From: Isoperla grammatica
Lineage: Eukaryota > Arthropoda > Insecta > Plecoptera > Perlodidae
Direction: 5' to 3'
Assembly (NCBI GenBank): GCA_945910005.1
Contig: OX246740.1
Location: 48,772,853 to 48,836,852 of the forward strand
Length of the DNA: 64,000 bases
Shown here: piece after piece, positions 24,720 through 36,900 of the stretch
How the letters are laid out: each line of letters starts with the position of its first letter
Numbering within the stretch: position 1 is the stretch's first letter
The notes under the pieces: model-generated
What the model saw: only the letters and a program-made list of their open reading frames with translations
Told to the model about the DNA's origin: nothing
The model's database searches: none
Translations under genes and position numbers: made by a program

Positions 24720-26400
24720 ACTTGGGCCGCGAAAGCCTACGACATTGATTCTCATTTGGTGTTTAACAACGTACCCGACAACTAGGTCATATATTGAGTC
24801 AGGGGGTGATTGGAGAAAAGGGACAAGTAGTACAAAAACTGCCTTTCGTCTGGCTTCTCCACCTCAACCTGTCCTGCTAGGGTGTCCCTGCCAGAAGCAT
24901 ACGCTTCCGCCGTCATAGCTCACGGTATCACCAAAGCACGCAAACCTTCCCACCACTATGAGGTAACAGGCTTGTTCGATTCAGGGCTATTCTCTCGGGA
25001 CTATTCAGAGCTATTCAGGGCTATCATAGAAAAAGTAATCACTTTTCAATAACGTAATCTAGTTATGATAAAAATGCTAAAATTCTTGACATTTTAACAC
25101 GTGATAAATTATGACAAGTGTTATAACTCTAGGTCATAACTTAACACTTTATGAACATCTTGTCTCGACTAGCTGTATCGTTGTAAACAGGTTTTCTACT
25201 GTCACAATGTATAGCATTAACACTGCTTTACCTTATCATGATATATCTTGACACGATATGATACAATGCATATATCTTGATTAAAACATGGCTGTCGCGT
25301 ATCGCATAGTCCAATGAAATTATGTACTTGTTCTGTACACTGTTTTATCGTATTGACTGAATATATATCACGTTACATTATCACGTTATATATCTATGAA
25401 ACGATGAGATTGTTATACAATGTGTAATGCAGGTTTCCTCTAGAAACCGGGGAAGAACACTGCGGAAAACAGTAACAATGTAATATGAAACCTGGTAGTT
25501 GGACACTGTTCCTTGTCAAGATCATACAAAAAAAAAAAAACACACACACAAGGAACAGTGTATGGTCCAACTACTTGGTTTTATATAACGTTTTACCTGT
25601 TCTACTATGTTTCCATCTTTTAATTGGTAACAATATAACAATGAAGCATTCTTTGCATTTCTCAACAGTGGCAAAGTTCTGTATTTTGAGAAGTCAACAT
25701 TGATATATGTACTTGACTAGCCCTAACCTAACTAGTCATACCGACCTTAAATCCTCATGTACTGCCCCATTCATGCACGCTGCTTCACTGGAAATCAACA
25801 GATTCCATCGTATTGGCATCTTCCTCTTAGAAGAGTGTACGAGCCTTATTTTTTCACACCCGGGATGCGATTCTGTAAGAATATCAAGATTCTTGTTGTA
25901 TCCTCTAACCGCGGGCGATTATAAGAGTTTTGTTATCCTTACAGAATCTCGGCACAGTTGTGTTTAGGTATTTCCAGACATCCAGCCCAAGTTCGCAAAC
26001 TATAACCCAATTGGAACAGTTTCAAATAGATGTTTAGGAATAGAGAAGCCAGATTGCAGTTTCTGATTTTGTGCAATCCTCATTTTCGTTTGACAGTTTT
26101 TTCTTTTTTCTTTTCTTTTTTCTTTCTTCTTTTTTCTTTTTCTTTTTTTCACTTTTATACATATATTTTTTTTCCACAATTTTTTTTCTTGTTCTTTCTT
26201 ATTTTCATACTTCTATAATTTGATTTTATTTCATTTCTCAATTATTTTTTCTTGTTCTTGATTTCATTTTATATAGTTAAGTAGTTTGTTTTGTTTTTGT
26301 TTCTATTTGTATTTATGATTTCATTATTATTAATTGTTTGCATAGCTTAGTTTTATTTAAGGTCCTCCTTTGTAAATCAGTTTTTATAACTGAATAGGAT
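24720..26400. other. Non-coding DNA with small inverted repeats
   Basis: An inverted repeat with GTAGTTGGACACTGTTCCTTG at 25496-25516 pairs with 25549-25574 around an A-run/(CA)n loop. GATTCTGTAAGA (25870) pairs with TCTTACAGAATC-like sequence at 25937. A T/C-rich stretch occupies 26096-26230. No gene was recognised. Confidence 0.5.
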
Positions 26401-26406
26401 AGACAC

Positions 26407-26943
<537 letters not shown>

Positions 26944-27455
26944 ATAGTGCTACTGGAATCAATTATTTCGTAAACATCAGACTTCTTACGTTGTGGCAAC
27001 TAAATTTCTTACGGAATAGAATACCGGTTGTAAACAGCTGTTATTATAACAGCCTCGTTTCGCGTCCTCTACGGACCACACTGTCAAGGTTGCCACCTTA
27101 GTGACAACAAAAACAACATGTATTTGGATAAGAAAAAATTCTTTGAATGTTAACGCACCTATGTGTATTCACCTTGCTTAATTGCAACACTGTAGTCGTG
27201 TGATGTGCCATAAATACGGACCAGCACTGTACCTGCGCTATCTGATTACACAATTTTGTTTGTTACTTTAGGAAGGACATAGCGTTCGATTTGATTAGGA
27301 AACATAATCGTAAACACAAAGTAGAGTTATCCAAACGTAAGTCGCATAGATGTCAGGTTCTTAGCTACCGCACCCCTTCCACGCACACTGTTCCAACGAT
27401 TATCAACAGATTCACGGTGTTCTTTAATATATTTGTAAAGTAAAGGTCTTAGTAA

Positions 27456-27751
27456 AGGTCTCTCACACCAAGAAGCAATTGATAGTGTCAGAGGAGTCAG
27501 GACCGCCCACAATTAGTTTCCAACTTAACCAGTGCGAATCACTAACGTTTTTCCCAATTATCTAGTACAATTTGGTTGCGTTAAGTTTTTTGACGGAAAC
27601 CTGCTTGCACGTTTTCTTGTATGTTACCGTCAAAAAACTTACCGCAACCAAATTGTACTAGATAATCGGTAAAAACGTCAGTGATTCGCGCTAGTTAAGT
27701 TGGAAACTAAAAGTGGGCGGTCCTGATCTTACTTCTTGCTGTGAGAGACCT
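27456..27751. mobile_element. Foldback MITE, about 296 bp
   Basis: Arms of about 140 bp begin AGGTCTCTCACA at the left; the right end is GTGAGAGACCT. Blocks such as ACAATTTGGTTGCG and AGTTTTTTGACGG are perfectly complementary between arms. The central loop is about 30 bp. No unambiguous target-site duplication. Confidence 0.8.
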
Positions 27752-27759
27752 ATAGAGTA

Positions 27760-28609
27760 TAGATGCCTCCGGCTCCAAGTGATATATGCGTTGTATACGT
27801 ATAGAATTATGATAAGTATGATATAATAATTTACACTGAACACTTTAGTTACTAAAACATATCATATTTTGAATAAAACATAGTACTTTAGTTAAGGACA
27901 ATAATAATATTAATAATACCTATGCTTGGTTGTTTAATATATATATATAAGACGAAGATGAATAGAAAAGAAGCAATGGCAATTCCTATAAAATACATAT
28001 TTTGATAAACTGTAAAATTAATTTTGTGATACGCAGTAGGGACATAGAGTAAATAGTCTTGATGTCAGTTTAGATTCAATTAAACCAGTCTATTCTAAGG
28101 GAGCAGAAATCCATTCATGCCAGAGGTAAAAATCTGTGCAATAAATAAATAATTAGCAATGACATTGAATTGTGTACTTTAGATTATTGCCACGAGAAAC
28201 GAGCTCGTTAAATACCGTCGAATACAATTATTATGTGTATACACATTCTGGCGTTTTTTGTATCCATGGTTGTAAAAAAGAAAGAAAAAAACAGCTGATC
28301 ACGAAGTATTCTCGTGCAAACGAAATTGCGCGTTAAACTGGATGGTAAAAATACATCTTATATGAATGTACTTCTACAAAGAACTTGGAAACACATTTTA
28401 ACGATAGAGATGGACGAAAATGAATTAAAAAATTCAGTTAAAAAATTCAATATTCATGAAATTGATCTATTTCTGTCTGATTAGTGATCAGATGATTCGC
28501 TCTCGTAGGGCCGGAGTAACTGGGATCAGCCCCCCCCCCCCTTGTGGCGCCAATCTATTCGTTGTTATCAATAATACAAATATAATTTAGAGCCAAAATC
28601 AATACATTA

Positions 28610-28610
<1 letters not shown>
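27760..28610. other. AT-rich DNA without a recognisable gene
   Basis: Short AT repeats only; a C run lies at 28531-28541. Confidence 0.5.

Positions 28611-28611
<1 letters not shown>

Positions 28612-28641
<30 letters not shown>
28612..28641. repeat. (TA)n microsatellite
   Basis: About 28 bp of TA. Confidence 0.9.
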
Positions 28642-28645
<4 letters not shown>

Positions 28646-28725
28646 TTACATTCAAATCCAGCTCTGAATTATAAATAGATAACTATATAACTAAATAAAT
28701 GTATTGGACGCCCCTCCCCCTCCCC

Positions 28726-29163
<438 letters not shown>

Positions 29164-29639
29164 TCACTAATTATTCCCACATCTTCCACAAACACAACCA
29201 TTATCTCTGTCCTCGGTATTCTGGGTAAATCTCAAGGCTTTGCCTCAAATTCTTCGATAACTATCATTTGTATCGGACACTCTTTCCATGGGTGACTTTA
29301 ATACGATCCAATTTTTACGGGTGCACAAAAACACAACAGTAAACATGTTATTTGAACAACGTGAGTCACAAAGGTTTTAATCGTCAAAATATAGCGACCT
29401 TGTGCTGTGAGAACTTTCAAAGTTCTAAAAATGCTCTTGAATCTCTGGAGGCCTTTTATTTACAGCCCGCGTTTAAAAATTATGTATTTACTATAGGTTG
29501 CACGAACAAGTTAAATACACAAAAAACTAGTTCTGACCAGTAATTAGTTGTTTGATAGAATAAAATCTGCATCGCCTCGCCCCGGTATTATTTTCACTGT
29601 GGCCTCGCCCTTCTCCGTTGAAATACGGCATTGTTGGAG

Positions 29640-29765
29640 CTGCGCTGTGATTGGCGGATACCTGTAGGCGCTATTGTTGGAGCTGTGTTCTGATTGGTCG
29701 ACGCCAGTTGACGTCACTCGCTCAGGTATTGGGATATAAGAACCTGGGTGCGTTCACCTAACCTA
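29640..29765 (+). promoter_or_regulatory. Candidate AANAT promoter (CCAAT, CRE, TATA)
   Basis: Two imperfect direct repeats, each with TGATTGG (an inverted CCAAT box; about 29648 and 29691), are followed by a perfect cAMP-response-element palindrome TGACGTCA (29709-29716) and GATATAAG (TATA box, 29733-29740). The segment is GC-richer than its surroundings. Transcription would start near 29765. No other + strand gene lies downstream before AANAT, so assignment to AANAT is an inference from position. Confidence 0.45.
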
Positions 29766-29833
29766 TAGTACTAACTGCACCTTCACGTTAAGTTTACGTG
29801 AACAGATCGCAGCAGAGAACCGAGTTTGATAAT
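29765..29833 (+). other. Candidate 5' leader exon of AANAT
   Basis: The segment downstream of the TATA box ends GAGTTTGATAAT followed by the donor GTAAGC at 29834. It would join the acceptor CTTTTCTTTTAG ending at 33796. The transcription start is only estimated from TATA spacing. Confidence 0.35.
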
Positions 29834-29839
29834 GTAAGC

Positions 29840-32800
29840 TTTACTGATATCTTTTTGATTATGGTGTTTGGTAATCAGAAAAATAAGTGCGAACGTTTTT
29901 TTTAGTGATTATTTTGAAATGATAAGAGTGCATGGATTGTTTACTATTTTAAGATTCATATCTCATGTGGTCAATGTCTAGACTATACGCATTAATTACT
30001 TTTATATAATGATATCTTGATTGGTTAAATTCAAGATTATTTCAACGTGAAATGATTAAGTGACGATTGTGTACAGCCTGAATAATAATATTTTCTTCAA
30101 GAGTGATTTTTTTTATAGTTTGGCTTAGGTCATGTATTTGATATAGTGTTTTACATTTTTTAGTAACTCGTTAGATTATATATTTTATAGTAATGATATG
30201 GCTTCGTTGAGTTCAACTTATGCTGTTTTAAATATCAATTTTGTGTTTAAGAAATATTTTCGTGCAGCATAAAATACATTACTAATTACTATGATTACAA
30301 ACATAATTTTCTATCTACAAGATATCACCAGTACGACTAGTGTATTAAAAGTGTTCTCGCATTTAAATTAAAAAAGTGATATAACGTTAAAGTGAAAATA
30401 AATCTCTTTATTTCGCTTATATTTCATACAAGTACACAACTTTGTATAGGTACATAATAAATACCATTATCATTACATTGTTAGGTTTAAATAGACTTTT
30501 AGTCTTATTAAACTTAAAAACACATTAAATAATACATTTTGGCGTTCTGGTACGCCGCGTCGATTGCATATATTATCTTGTTGGACTCAAGACTGAAGTA
30601 TCGCCTAGATTACACTTCCCATCCCATCACCATAACTAGTTGAAACACTGAGTACAGAGTAAGAGCCTACTGCCTACTTCACACTTACCACACTCATTAT
30701 GACAATTACATATTTACTTACATTAAAGTATGATTAGCGCGATAAGAAAATATTAACTATCCACAGTTCGATTTTTTAAAAAATATCATTCGGTTTTTAT
30801 TTAAATCGTTTATGTATTTCTGCCGAATAAAAGAAGCGGCAATAACAGGTTGCTCGTTGACTCGAGTAGTAACAACTTTCAAGACCGATGCGTTGCTTAG
30901 AATGCGGTTGTGCTTGCATGACAGAACAGAACTGACCTACGAGGCTACGGCAGACAGTAGACTAACTACACAAGTCAAGTGAAGTGGCGCATAGTGATAA
31001 CTAATTAACCTACAGCAAGGTGTTTACTTCTTTGATTAAATTAATTAAGTAGTGAATAAAGTAGTATCAAAATTATATAAAAAGTAAGTATAGGTAGGTA
31101 GGAGTTAAAAATTAATTTAGAAAATAGAATTTTAAATTAACCTATTATCATGCAAAGTTTGGTTAAAAATCAGAAAAAAACATAACATAATTGTTGTATA
31201 ATTGTGTATTCTAGCTAGGGAACATATAACATATTTACATTTTAACTTAGTTATTTTATTACAAATAATATAATGATAACACATAATTATACCATTGAAT
31301 ATTTTATTGTTTACTTTTAAACACATAGGAAAAAGTTTAGTGCATGTTTTTAAACTTCATCGACACAAATCACTGGTCGTCCTTTCGTCATAGATCACTG
31401 TACTGTTTTGAATAATTGTGACGAATATTTGTATTACCCATTTAAATGTAATTGCAATGATCTGAACTTCTAGTAATATTAATAATAGTGTCTTTATTTT
31501 TTATTTACATAAAAAATACAACCGCACTGGTACTTGAAAAAATACATTAGGAAATAATTTATTATAAAGAAAAAAAAAATGGGCGATTTAAGTACATATA
31601 TGTACTTTTCTTACAATTAACCCTTTTTCTTACAATTAACCACACATTCAAGTCACAGTGTGATATTTTATTGTAGGATATACCTTCTCTATATAACAAT
31701 GTGTTCCTAATACGCATACACCTGTTTAGTTGAGCATGTACGCCCGAAGGCTGTTTAAGACCTCAATCAATGTCTGAGAAAACTCGAAAGAAACCTTCCG
31801 TGTAAGGATTTCCTGCGTTGGGAACAAACCCCAGAGCATCACGAAGTACAGTCACTCACACTTATACTACCACGGTGCCACGTATTTTCATTAATACTCA
31901 TTTGACGAAACCTTATCTTGTCAAGTCAATATTTGTTTTTCGTGTAATCAATCTTATTCACATTTATTATTGTTTTAGGGGATTACACACACATGTTATA
32001 TAGATAGGATACAGTTTTGTTGTGGGGCATACTAAGTGATGATATAATATAAATGCGTCAGCTTTTTGATACATTGCTGAAAATATTAGGCCATTGTAGC
32101 TCCAGGTATAGAAATGTTTTGTAATTTCTTATAAAATAAATCTCTACACTCAGTTACAAGAACTGGTTGTTTAGCGGGGGACTTGATACAATATAATGTG
32201 CTTCGTTGCTATGCCGGCTCTAAAGACACCGTTTACATAATATACATCTAGTATCATATAATTATATACAGTCAAGTCAAGAATCGAGTCTAACAGGGAA
32301 TCGAACCGTAGATCTTCTGAATTGGAAGCAGGAATACACCCACTATATAACAACGATCTTTACTGATTTCTGATAGACTTCTCATTTATATTTACAAAGA
32401 TGCGTAATTATTTCAATTATCACATTAATTCGTGTAATGTGACAAGAAGAGTAATCGTGACCAAACGTTGTAAGTGTTACATTGTAAATCTTGCACTTTA
32501 TCACGGCGGTGCATTTAATATGCATGAGATACTCGATGTATGTTTTCCCGGTACTTATATTTCAAGTTTAAAACCCAACAATCGGAAGAAATCCGGAAAC
32601 GCGGATGTGTATACATGAAACCAGATTGCATTTCATTTCACCTTACCCGAGAGTTATTTCATAGGTTTAGGAAGGACACGAAAGATTTTTGAACTCTGTA
32701 ACCGCAAGGTCATGTAAAAACTCTACTTTCCAAGGTCTAGGGTATGGCTTTTGTTCGACATTATACAACGTGTTATAGCAGACTACTTTCGAGAGCATAT

Positions 32801-32880
32801 TATTAAGAACTGCGCAAGGTCACATTGCGTTGAATAATATTAGAAGGGTCGCAGGCGATTGAAAATATTACCGATCACGA
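29840..32880. other. AT-rich leader-intron or upstream DNA
   Basis: No coding exon was recognised. GATCTACGGTTCGATTCCC on the minus strand (about 32295-32313) is a tRNA/SINE B-box fragment related to 52420-52475. Confidence 0.45.
32285..32350 (-). mobile_element. tRNA-like SINE head fragment
   Basis: On the minus strand it reads AGTGGGTGTATTCCTGCTTC, CAATTCAGAAGATCTAC, then GGTTCGATTCCC. The order matches a second fragment at 52420-52475 (CTGCTTTC...GAAGAACCAGTGTTCGATTCCC). No full cloverleaf. Confidence 0.5.
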
Positions 32881-32892
32881 TTGCAATCCATT

Positions 32893-32966
32893 TATAAGGG
32901 GACAATCCCGATTGCTGTGGTGTTAGTTTCACAGCGACTCGACGAAGTGACGTGCAACTAGTTCGG
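32893..32966 (+). promoter_or_regulatory. Candidate second (alternative) AANAT promoter and leader exon
   Basis: TATAAG (32893-32898) lies about 30 bp before TTAGTTTC (32923), an Initiator-like site. A short leader follows, GACTCGACGAAGTGACGTGC, reaching GTTCGG and the donor GTAGGC at 32967. Drosophila AANAT1 uses alternative first exons, so two promoters would be in keeping, but this is inference from motifs only. Confidence 0.35.
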
Positions 32967-33289
32967 GTAGGCGATTATTGTTCTCATATGACTATAGTGT
33001 TTCTATAAAAATATTATATAGTTATTATTATCATACACCTCGTATATTTTTATAGAATATAATATATTATATTATAATCAAATTATATTATTTTTTTTTC
33101 AAACAAATTATTATATTAATTATATTATACACAGATTATATTATAATAAAAATTTAAAATATGATACAAATTTATTTCAATAAACGCACGACATAAGTTT
33201 TCTATAGCAAAGTTATACATTTAAATTTACTAAGTTCACTAATTTTTAAATTCAGTTTTTAAAGATTTTATTGTTATTAATTTTTAAAT

Positions 33290-33490
33290 TTTAAACCGCA
33301 CATCTCCTCTGAGGAAGGTATACTGTAGAAACTTTAAGCAGTTCGTTTTTTATTCATTTTGTAGTAATTAATTTTCGACAGTATTCACTATCTTCCTCAG
33401 ACGCGAGATAACTGCCACGTCCGAGGAAGGCAGTGAATGTTGCGCCGAAACTCGTAGCAGTTGCGAACTTGCGTTTATTTTTATCTACAT
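33290..33490 (+). mobile_element. Penelope-like terminal fragment (tentative)
   Basis: Two related blocks, CTGAGGAAGGTATACTGTAG AAACT and CCGAGGAAGGCAGTGAATG...GCCGAAACTCGTAGCAGTTG, flank a central part containing CAGTATTCACTATCTTCCTC, which is inverted relative to the second block. The GARGAAGG...GAAAC arrangement resembles Penelope-like termini and the fragment at 24600. Confidence 0.35.
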
Positions 33491-33826
33491 TTGATGCGTT
33501 TTAGTCTGTTATTCTTGAAAATACTTTCACCGAAATCAAAACAATACAATATTTATTTCTCCTCATACATCTAAAGATAAATATAGATTAACACATAGTT
33601 CTGTGACTACCTTGAGACTTGTTATCTCTGCAGTTGTCTAAGACAGTCACCGCCCACATTGCTACACCGACTCACTATAGTCTAGTACTCCAACGAAGCA
33701 TCACACTGACAGTTGGTAGTCAACTTGTCCAGTTTTTTCTCTGTCTCTTCATACACAAACAAACGGTCTCTCTCGAAATATAAACTTTTCTTTTAGTTTT
33801 GAGGAGTACTTCACATCGCTTTTACC

Positions 33827-33904
33827 ATGGAGATCCAGTATCAGCCAGCAGTCAAGATCCCCAGCTACAAAGATGTGGCTGTGGCGTGGCAACATTCGAT
33901 CACG
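33827..33904 (+). CDS. AANAT1: AANAT coding exon 1
   Basis: Encodes the first 26 residues, MEIQYQPAVKIPSYKDVAVA then WQHSIT, and ends in phase 0 before GTGAGA. The start was chosen because ACC precedes ATGG (good context) and no earlier in-frame start follows the acceptor TTTTAG at 33796. The 30 nt between acceptor and ATG would be 5' UTR. Confidence 0.8.
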
Positions 33905-36900
33905 GTGAGATTTTATTGGGATTGTTGCAAGGTGGAGGAATTACCCAGGGAGTCGTTTTGGGTCCTTTACTGTTTTGTTTCATTTAGATTGTTTAAATGT
34001 TTGCACTGGTTATGGGCAAGATTTGTTAACGGTGAGATTTCATCATAGATTTGCGGATTTATCAAGGTGGAGGAATGGTACAAGGAGCTGTTTTGGATCC
34101 TCTTCTATTTGTATGTCTGCACGGGTTATGGGTTGATTATACATCGTAGAGTTGACACAACTTGTATCCTTCTGTCTATACATTTAACTGTGACATGTCT
34201 ACGATGTCATTTATTGTGTACATGTGTAAAACTGAAACCTTATCCGTATTTATACTATTTTTATTAACTGCTGCCTCGTCATTATTAAAACCTCGCAACA
34301 TTAAAGTTTTTGCGCATGCAACTGTAGCACGTGCATTAATTTGTTAAATTATTTTTTGAAACGGAGGAAACGATATGTGTAATAAAATGTGTAAATAAAT
34401 TTATCGCCAACTTATGTTTGACCTCAGGTCAGTGTTTTAACCTGGTTTTGTGGATACGAATCGGAATTCGTTCTGGAATGGCAAAAATATATCATTCTTT
34501 GCATTAGGGTGATCTCACGTTCAACCGCAAAAGATTTTAATTTTTAACAGTAGGCCTATAAGATTTTAATTTTTAATAGTAGGCCTATATGTTACTAGAA
34601 ATTGAAAAACTAAGTGCATAATACACTATTTGTTTACTAATTATTATGGCTTTCGTAATCAAAATAACTACGACCTTACTTATTATAATATTTTATATAT
34701 TATTTATCATTCAGTCTGTAGAGCTTACCCAACACAGTGCGCTATGCACTCCGTTTTGTCGATTTCAAGATAGATACTTGAGATGTAATTAAAAAATTAA
34801 TGTTATCCGATGTTTATATTGTGAGTATTCGCCCTTCTTAAAACCTACGACAAAAGCTACCGAGCGGTGTGTCCATAGTTCATAATATTAATTTTATCAT
34901 GTACTGAAGATCTCTAATTGATGTCAATATAAAACCAAGGTAACATGAATCAATGGAACATCTTCACGTGTTCTGAATACACTTGTCTTATCTACGAGTT
35001 CAAGGTATCTATCTGTGAAGTGTTACTGCCAGCGACGTCTCGTCCGAAGTCTTAATTAATGGATAAACATGTTCTCTGTACAATCTTCATCGGGTTAGCT
35101 TAGCATCTCCGGTTGGCTACCGTACTGCTAAACGAACAAGTGTTTGTAGAATACCAATAAGATGGATACTTTGATAATAAACGTGGTTTGTTATGTAATC
35201 TCCAAGAACTTGAATTCATCTGGATCATGATTAATGAACTCGGAACGTTTTATTTTCAGAGTAATCTTTATAACCGACTATATATTTTTTGAATCCATTC
35301 CAAACATCTTCTAGAGGACAGGTTTGTGTTCAACTCTACCAAAACTAATGATTGTAAATGGTGCGACAACACTAATGCATTTGTAATCTAAATTATATTA
35401 ATGTGCATTATTACTTGAGAAAGTCTTCTGAGTGGTCAAGGCGCCCACCCAGCAAGCACAAGACCTGGGTTCGATTCCCAGCCAGGGTTGTATTTTCTGG
35501 ATTTCACACTCAATTGTATATTTCTTTTTACATTAATTATTATCTTTTAACAAATTGTGAACGTTTTTAAGACGTCTATCTCTCAAAATGTCCGTACTAA
35601 TATGGATAATGGTGTAGCTAATATTATGGTTATGGTTATGTCTAATTTGGTGATTGATATTCATAATACTCTATTGTCTAATGCTATTTCTGCAAAGCAG
35701 ACGTGTGCATAATATGTAAGGAATAAGACTGGTAAACCATTCATTGTTCTGCGTATATTACACGCTGACTCGTGTAATATACGCAGAACACGCGTGCGAC
35801 TACGATACTTGGAGAACCCGCAGTGTCCCGTGCGTAATAGGAATCAACTAATGATATTGTGCCAATAATATTTGCATTGTGCGGACGCGATGTGCAAGAG
35901 TAACTACACCCATGCAATTGAAAGTAATAATAAAATAACTTATTATTGAGAAACACTGTAAGGTGAAAAAATTCAAATTTTAAATCAAATCAAAAATTCA
36001 AATTTTCAAAATTCAATTCAAATTTTTTAATTTCAAATTTTTTTCAATTTTACTCCGTCTGGCTCAACAATTAAATCGCTCGAAATCAAAGCTTTTTAGT
36101 AATTGCCTAAGAACGCTACATAATATTAAAAAAATGGTTTCAAGCCAACATTTTAACAAACAAATGTCATTCCCTAGAAAATTATGTGCTCTTTCTCACG
36201 AATATTTAGTTGTTCCATTAAACATTTTCGTTATTCAAATGTACTCATTTGATTGTGAAAGATGTATTGCTACTGTACATATAAGTACTACATACATACA
36301 TTTGAAAATTGAATATATTTAATGGAACAAAGAAAGAAACATTCGCACAAGGGAAGACACTTTCAAGCATTTTAAAGCCTATATGTCGATCCATCCTACT
36401 GAGCCTTCGATTTCGGACGATTTAAATTGTTTTCTAAATTTTCAAAACGTAAAACAAACTATGTCGTTCCACAGAGATTAATGCTTTTTCTTACGAACGA
36501 GTCTATGTCCCAAAAAAATTCCCATTTTCAAATTAACTCATTTAAGAACGTTCGGTAGTAGGAGTTTTACAGATGTAGGCCTATTGGCCATCAACTAATT
36601 ACTCCTAAACTAATAGTAGGATTAATATAAATATTTACCTACTTATTGTAGAGGAATGTCATATCTATGCATGGTATTAAGTACCTTTGTCACAAACCTA
36701 TTCAAAAATAATGTACCAATTTTTAAACAGATTCTCCTTATTATCTCGCCGAACATTTTCGACGAAAGTAATTTATTTGCGTAATTCAAACATGAGTTTA
36801 TTATTTTTTAAGCAGGCTTGTCACAAATGTGCTTAATACCATGCGTAGATATGATATCCCTCTGCAAGTACAGTGGAGTTCCGCGGGAGTTTACACCAAC

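Noticed and set aside
25719..25733. Telomere-type CCTAA repeats (CCCTAACCTAACTAG)
   Set aside because: Only two units; chance.
35426..35492. Functional tRNA gene
   Set aside because: Good T arm, but the acceptor and anticodon stems do not pair.
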